64,000 bases of DNA, from the NCBI RefSeq assembly GCF_001655055.1, contig NZ_LXEW01000018.1, forward strand, positions 1 through 64,000, written 5' to 3'. This DNA comes from Providencia heimbachae ATCC 35613 (GTDB lineage: Bacteria; Pseudomonadota; Gammaproteobacteria; Enterobacterales; Enterobacteriaceae). Shown here piece after piece: positions 61,118 to 64,000 of the stretch (within the stretch, counting starts at the first letter, position 1; each line of letters starts with the position of its first letter). The notes under the pieces were generated by a model. It ran no database searches and was not told the DNA's origin. It was given only the letters and a program-made list of their open reading frames with translations. The translations under genes and the position numbers were made by a program.

Positions 61118-64000
61118 AGCTGCTCCTTAGATTGGGCATCACGAAACAGTTGATCAAATTCCTCAATAAAATTTAGGGCTGGCCGATAAAAAAAGATACC
61201 ATTTTTAGACTCAGCGCTATCGATACCCCGCAGAAAAAGATAATAGACGCCCCCAAAATGCGTTTCATAATGGTAGTTAGGTATTCTTTGCTTAAGATAA
61301 CGATGTAAAGCTAATGAATATAATTGATATTGAAGATCGTAACGGTGGTCTATCATCGCCTCAGACATCGCTTTCGGCGTATAACAGGATGCATCCTCAC
61401 CAAGATAATTAGATTTATAATCAAGTAGATAAAACTTTCCTTTCCAAATGAAAGTTAAATCAATAAATCCTTTTAAGATCCCCTGCACTTTTTCAAAGTT
61501 TAAAGGAGGGCACTGGATGGATAAAGGGTCATATTGATGAGTGATTCGGTCAACATCCTTTGCATCTAATAGTGATTCAATTGGCAGATAAAATTGCATT
61601 TCATCAAGCATATCTTCTGCTTGTAATACCGATAGACACAGCCCGTCATCCGATAACGGTGCACTCACTATCGATGTGAGCCAATCTTGCAACATCAAAG
61701 CCCAACGACTATCAAAACCTGACGATTCTAATTGCTCAATTAGCCACTCTAAAGAAGGTTCCTCAGAGAAATTAATTTCTTCCATCAAACTATGCAAAAA
61801 AGTGCCTGGTGATGCGCCTTTAGGAAATTGATGAGGCGTTAAGGCTACTTCATCTGTTTCTTGCTGCTCGACGTCATTACTTACTTCAACATCCATTTTT
61901 GGAGCCAATGAATTAGCAAATTGTATCGCAGATATTGCCTGCCCATCATCAATATAGCTTGTGCTATAACTAAGACCGGAATAGCTCGTTACCCGCCAGC
62001 GATCATCAAAATGCCGAGTAATGCCCCTCGCTGTAAGTAAATTATGATCATTTTGCGCTATCGATAAACGCTCAAATTCAGGGGTATCAATAATATTTAC
62101 ATTGATGGTTTCATTACTAATTTCAGCTAACATTTTATTTAGTAATGCATTATCACCTGCTTGCCCTTGTTGAAGTAAGTAGCCAAGTGCGGATAAATGT
62201 AAGTCAGTCTCACCACTTTTTTTACGATTACCCTTAATCAGCGGGGCAACACCAACACTGCAATGATAAATCGCTCTTGTTAATGCGACATAGAGCAAGC
62301 GTAAGTCCTCGGCCAGCCGTTCTTCATCGGCTAAGGCTACATATTCATCTTCATCATTCAAATCTAACCTTGAACCATAATCATCTCTATCATGATAAAG
62401 CCCTTTTGATTGTGGTAAAAAGTTACTGGCAAAAGGTAACCACACAATTTTATACTCAAGCCCTTTCGATTTATGAATAGTACTGATTTGCACTAAGTGT
62501 CTATCACTTTCAAGACGCATTTGTTGAGCATCTGATTGGTGATCAGGATGGGCAATTTGCTGGGCTAGCCAACGTGTTAGTGTGTGCTCACCTTCAAGTT
62601 GTAGTGACATTTCCTGCAACAGCTCACCCATATGCATAATATCCATTAAGCGCCGCTCACCCTCTAATCCTGAGAGTAATGTTTCTGCAATATGTCGCTC
62701 AGCCATCAAAATTCGTAGCATAGGTAAAACACCCTGTTTATGCCAAATAGCAGCATAACGAGCAAATTCATCAACTAATTTTTCCCAAGCTTTTTCATTA
62801 TAATTAAATTCATCAATATCTTTCGCATTTAGCCCTAAAATCCCCGTCGCTAAAGCGCTGCGGAGTATCCGCTCTTTTTCTGGTGTAAGCACTGCCTGCA
62901 AAAGCCATAATAAATCTCTAGCTTCTTGGGTTGAAAATACACTTTCCCTATTTGATTGAAACACCGATGGAATATTGAGTTGATTTAATGCATCTCGAAT
63001 CAATACCGCCTCACGTCGGCTACGAACCAAAACCGTGATGTCAGAGGCGGCTACTGGAATATTTTCATTTTTATTAAGGAAATAGGTATCCCCTTGTAAT
63101 CCACCTTGTAAATAATGTGCAATTTTCGCGGCACATTGACGAGCAATCGCTTGTTCATACTCCGCAACAGAGACTGCCTCTGCATCTAACTGCCAAAACG
63201 TCAGTGCATTAACTTCAACGCCATCATGATATAACTTTTTTTCGATATTATTTGGTGCAAAATTAACTGGCTGAAATGGTATTTGTTCAAAAATAAAAGG
63301 GGAATCGCAGTGACTAAATAGACGATTAATGGCTTCAACCATATTTTTAGAAGAGCGATAGTTAGTCTCTAATGTATAGTGAGCACTAACTTGTTTTTTA
63401 GCTTCGATATATGTGAAAATATCAGCGCCACGAAAAGCATAAATAGCCTGCTTAGGGTCACCAATAAATAATAGAGCACTATTATCAACGCCTTGGTAAA
63501 TACGCTGAAAAATACGATATTGCTGTGGATCTGTATCTTGGAACTCATCAATCATTGCAACGGGAAAGCGTTGGCATATTGCATCCGCAAGAAATTTTCC
63601 ACCTTCTTGTTTTAATGCATTATCTAAACGAGTCAGTAAATCATCAAACCCCATTTCCCCACGGCTATACTTTTCATCAGCAATAGTTTGCCTTACTTGC
63701 GTAATCGCTAAAGGAATAACCAAATCTTTGATCGTTAAAGACTGTGCAAGCAATTCTTCTATTTGCCTAAAAACAGCATGCTCAGGTCCTCTTCCTGTTT
63801 TTGATTTTTCATGTAATACAGTTTGAGAAAAACGCATTAAATCTTTAGGTAACTGATAATCTTCTGTTCTTTCTTCAGCCCATTCAGTTATTTTAACTAG
63901 CCAATTAGGTAAAAAACGAGCGCTATAACTGCGTTTATCAACATCAGAATCAGTAATTATTTTTTCAAAATCCGCGACACTTAATAACCAAGACGATTTT
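61114..64000 (-). CDS. recB: Exodeoxyribonuclease V subunit beta (RecB), 5' part beyond window
   Basis: 3'-5' helicase and nuclease subunit of RecBCD. The frame is open to the window edge at 64000, so the N-terminus with Walker A is missing; about 960 of roughly 1180 residues are seen. Present are MIDEFQDTDPQQYRIF, GDPKQAIYAFRGADIFTY, STIHKSKGLEYKIVW, LLYVALTRA and the C-terminal nuclease site GFIDLTF ... YLLDYKSN with the conserved Asp and Lys. An internal ATG at 63837 is not the start. Confidence 0.96.
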   Translation of the reverse strand, partial: KSSWLLSVADFEKIITDSDVDKRSYSARFLPNWLVKITEWAEERTEDYQLPKDLMRFSQTVLHEKSKTGRGPEHAVFRQIEELLAQSLTIKDLVIPLAITQVRQTIADEKYSRGEMGFDDLLTRLDNALKQEGGKFLADAICQRFPVAMIDEFQDTDPQQYRIFQRIYQGVDNSALLFIGDPKQAIYAFRGADIFTYIEAKKQVSAHYTLETNYRSSKNMVEAINRLFSHCDSPFIFEQIPFQPVNFAPNNIEKKLYHDGVEVNALTFWQLDAEAVSVAEYEQAIARQCAAKIAHYLQGGLQGDTYFLNKNENIPVAASDITVLVRSRREAVLIRDALNQLNIPSVFQSNRESVFSTQEARDLLWLLQAVLTPEKERILRSALATGILGLNAKDIDEFNYNEKAWEKLVDEFARYAAIWHKQGVLPMLRILMAERHIAETLLSGLEGERRLMDIMHMGELLQEMSLQLEGEHTLTRWLAQQIAHPDHQSDAQQMRLESDRHLVQISTIHKSKGLEYKIVWLPFASNFLPQSKGLYHDRDDYGSRLDLNDEDEYVALADEERLAEDLRLLYVALTRAIYHCSVGVAPLIKGNRKKSGETDLHLSALGYLLQQGQAGDNALLNKMLAEISNETINVNIIDTPEFERLSIAQNDHNLLTARGITRHFDDRWRVTSYSGLSYSTSYIDDGQAISAIQFANSLAPKMDVEVSNDVEQQETDEVALTPHQFPKGASPGTFLHSLMEEINFSEEPSLEWLIEQLESSGFDSRWALMLQDWLTSIVSAPLSDDGLCLSVLQAEDMLDEMQFYLPIESLLDAKDVDRITHQYDPLSIQCPPLNFEKVQGILKGFIDLTFIWKGKFYLLDYKSNYLGEDASCYTPKAMSEAMIDHRYDLQYQLYSLALHRYLKQRIPNYHYETHFGGVYYLFLRGIDSAESKNGIFFYRPALNFIEEFDQLFRDAQSKEQL

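Overview
The window is an ordinary, gene-dense stretch of an enterobacterial chromosome. It is AT-rich, and protein after protein matches the Escherichia coli 4-5 min block (gmhB, metNIQ, rcsF, trmO, proS, nlpE, rof, tilS, accA-dnaE, the lpx/bam/rseP operon, frr-pyrH-tsf-rpsB, map-glnD-dapD-yaeH) and then the E. coli 60-63 min block (yqcA-truC-yqcC, csrB, syd, queF, ppnN, xni, rlmM, ygdD, gcvA/gcvB, csdA-csdE-tcdA, mltA, three initiator tRNAs, amiC, argA, recD-recB). The join of these two blocks between yaeH and yqcA, the base composition and many ERIC repeats suggest a member of the Morganellaceae. Providencia is my best guess; this is an inference from sequence character, not a database match.

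Layout. 1-6600: gmhB (reverse) diverges from metNIQ, which has a clear MetJ operator, followed by rcsF, trmO and proS. 6690-12080: a complete chitobiose operon, chbBCARFG, on the reverse strand between proS and nlpE. 12450-15060: nlpE, rof (Rho inhibitor) and tilS. 15195-34750: a long reverse-strand run of essential genes. Read in transcription order these are rpsB-tsf, pyrH, frr, dxr, uppS-cdsA-rseP-bamA-skp-lpxD-fabZ-lpxA-lpxB-rnhB-dnaE-accA: translation, isoprenoid, phospholipid, lipid A, outer-membrane assembly and replication. 35394-40652: map, glnD, dapD and yaeH on the forward strand. 40826-42403: yqcA, truC and yqcC. 42644-44823: a VirK/YbjX-family gene, two abutting ERIC repeats, a small CsrB-like RNA and syd. 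44950-50591: queF, ppnN, xni, then rlmM, ygdD and gcvA in reverse. 50693-58551: GcvB sRNA, csdA-csdE, tcdA, mltA, three tRNA-fMet, amiC, and argA under a tandem ArgR operator. 58627-64000: an unrecognised 189-residue protein, recD, and recB cut off by the window end.

No prophage, insertion sequence, CRISPR array, plasmid function or defence island is visible, and no gene looks broken. The most interesting non-coding content is (1) a candidate CsrB RNA between the VirK-like gene and syd that is far shorter than the E. coli RNA (three perfect CAGGATG stem-loops, a strong terminator, and a UvrY/GacA-type inverted repeat upstream), (2) eight ERIC elements in full-length and about 70-bp forms, including one pair in exact head-to-tail contact and one inside the metNIQ operon, and (3) a duplicated-fold acidic orphan protein next to recD.
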